Notes under the pieces: model-generated
Told to the model about the DNA's origin: nothing
The model's database searches: none
Seen by the model: only the letters and a program-made list of their open reading frames with translations
Shown: positions 63,370 to 64,000 of the stretch, in pieces
How positions within the stretch are numbered: position 1 is the stretch's first letter
How the letters are laid out: the number at the start of each line of letters is the position of its first letter
DNA from: Peteryoungia algae
GTDB taxonomy: Bacteria > Pseudomonadota > Alphaproteobacteria > Rhizobiales > Rhizobiaceae
Direction: 5' to 3'
NCBI RefSeq assembly: GCF_030369675.1
Contig: NZ_CP128477.1
Coordinates: 1,364,001 to 1,428,000 of the forward strand
DNA: 64,000 nt
Position numbers and translations under genes: made by a program

Positions 63370-64000
63370 TGCCGCCTCTCAAACGACGCGCTAACTGAGC
63401 AATACCGGTTTCAAGAGGCACGGCGGGCCTCCAGTCAAGGATGGCCTTGGCATGATCTATATTCATGTCGGCGCGGTATTCGTCATTACCACCGCTGATG
63501 CCTGTGAAAACCACGCGGCCGGATCCACAAACCTCGACGACGGTTTCCGCAAGGGATGCCATAGTTACCGGTGCGCCGGAACCGATATTGAAAAGTTCTG
63601 CTGTAACGGTTGAACGCGGTTGAAGCAGGTAATCGATCGCCTTCCGAATAGCGACGGCAACATCGTTCGCGTGGATGAAATCCTGACTGCGAAGGCCGGC
63701 TCCCGCGACCATCAAGTTCTGCCCGGCAACCGCCTGCTTCACGAAGCTGTAGAGCACGCTGGGTTTGTCCACGCCCACGGCACTGTAAGGAGAACCAATT
63801 CTTATTGTCGCAGTCGGCGATGGCAGAGCGCGTAATAGCAGTTCGGTATAACGCTTCGCTGCCGCATAGTCCGAAAGCGCCCCGATTTCGGCGGTTTCCA
63901 TCCATGGCAAAGGTGAATTCGCATAGACACTGGTGCTCGATAGATAGATAAGGCTCGCGCCGGTCTCCTCGGCCAACCTGATCACATGGGAGTCTATCGC
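63347..64000 (-). CDS. NAD-dependent epimerase/dehydratase, C-terminal part, truncated by window end
   Basis: The frame enters from beyond 64000 (the last codons read AIDSHVIRLAEETG), so the N-terminal Rossmann motif is outside the window. Seen are LIYLSSTSVYANSP (active-site serine), YAAAKRYTELLL (catalytic YxxxK), ATIRIGSPYSAVG, DFIHANDVAVAIRKAI, and LFNIGSGAPVTMASLAETVVEVCG, all typical of extended SDR nucleotide-sugar enzymes. An internal GTG at 63985 is not a real start. It is the first visible gene of the long minus-strand operon, which therefore continues beyond the window. Confidence 0.88.
   Translation of the reverse strand, partial: AIDSHVIRLAEETGASLIYLSSTSVYANSPLPWMETAEIGALSDYAAAKRYTELLLRALPSPTATIRIGSPYSAVGVDKPSVLYSFVKQAVAGQNLMVAGAGLRSQDFIHANDVAVAIRKAIDYLLQPRSTVTAELFNIGSGAPVTMASLAETVVEVCGSGRVVFTGISGGNDEYRADMNIDHAKAILDWRPAVPLETGIAQLARRLRGGNEDWLSI

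Overview
The window looks like chromosomal DNA of an alphaproteobacterium, most likely a member of the Rhizobiaceae. Supporting signs are high GC coding bias over the first half, many periplasmic-binding-protein transporters, a 1251-residue MetH, an alphaproteobacterial-type tRNA with anticodon CAT, a DctPQM TRAP system, and QuiNAc-type O-antigen initiation genes of the kind known from Rhizobium etli. The genus cannot be fixed from the sequence alone.

Region 1 (1-6022) holds housekeeping and accessory genes: the 3' end of a thiamine-diphosphate enzyme, RidA, a DUF442-type sulfurtransferase/phosphatase-like protein, an aldose-epimerase-like protein translationally coupled to a MarR regulator, an L,D-transpeptidase, a solitary ParA ATPase and a small secreted protein. 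Region 2 (6076-14275) is a seven-gene minus-strand operon (N-formylglutamate-amidohydrolase-like hydrolase, DctQ, DctM, DctP, glutamine-synthetase-like ligase, aldehyde dehydrogenase, iron alcohol dehydrogenase) divergent from an RpiR-type regulator. Its gene content fits uptake of an amino alcohol or amine and degradation through gamma-glutamylated intermediates. Two 14-bp boxes in inverted orientation lie in the divergent promoter region. Region 3 (15292-22549) is an ABC transporter operon of the iron/polyamine class with a zinc alcohol dehydrogenase, a second Tat-exported binding protein and a PP2C-type phosphatase. Region 4 (22969-28957) contains metH with a perfect 20-bp palindrome upstream (candidate SahR site), an AGE-family sugar isomerase and a SIMPL-domain periplasmic protein.

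Region 5 (29148-34461) starts with a tRNA (CAT anticodon, probably Ile2). Its 3' half is overlapped in antisense by the end of a Wzz/GumC-type chain-length gene, which forms a minus-strand operon with a GH5 glycanase, an acyltransferase and a Wzy-like polymerase. Region 6 (35127-64000) is a visibly more AT-rich surface polysaccharide (probably O-antigen) locus. On the plus strand are a GT2-GtrA gene and a GT39/ArnT-like gene, each broken by one in-frame stop codon, followed by an initiating sugar-phosphate transferase, a CapD/WreV-like 4,6-dehydratase, an intact IS21-family element and a WreQ-like reductase. On the minus strand is a long, tightly packed operon running to the window end: an epimerase, metallophosphoesterase, methyltransferase, ATP-grasp protein, HisH2/HisF2/WbpG amidination set, glycosyltransferases, a CapK-like ligase, Wzx flippase, a heparinase-like protein, and the L-QuiNAc/L-FucNAc nucleotide-sugar genes with a WbuB-like transferase.

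Taken together, region 6 predicts an undecaprenyl-linked O-unit started by QuiNAc (or its 4-keto form), carrying an L-6-deoxy-HexNAc residue and an acetamidino-modified sugar, exported by Wzx. Wzy and Wzz are encoded in the neighbouring operon.
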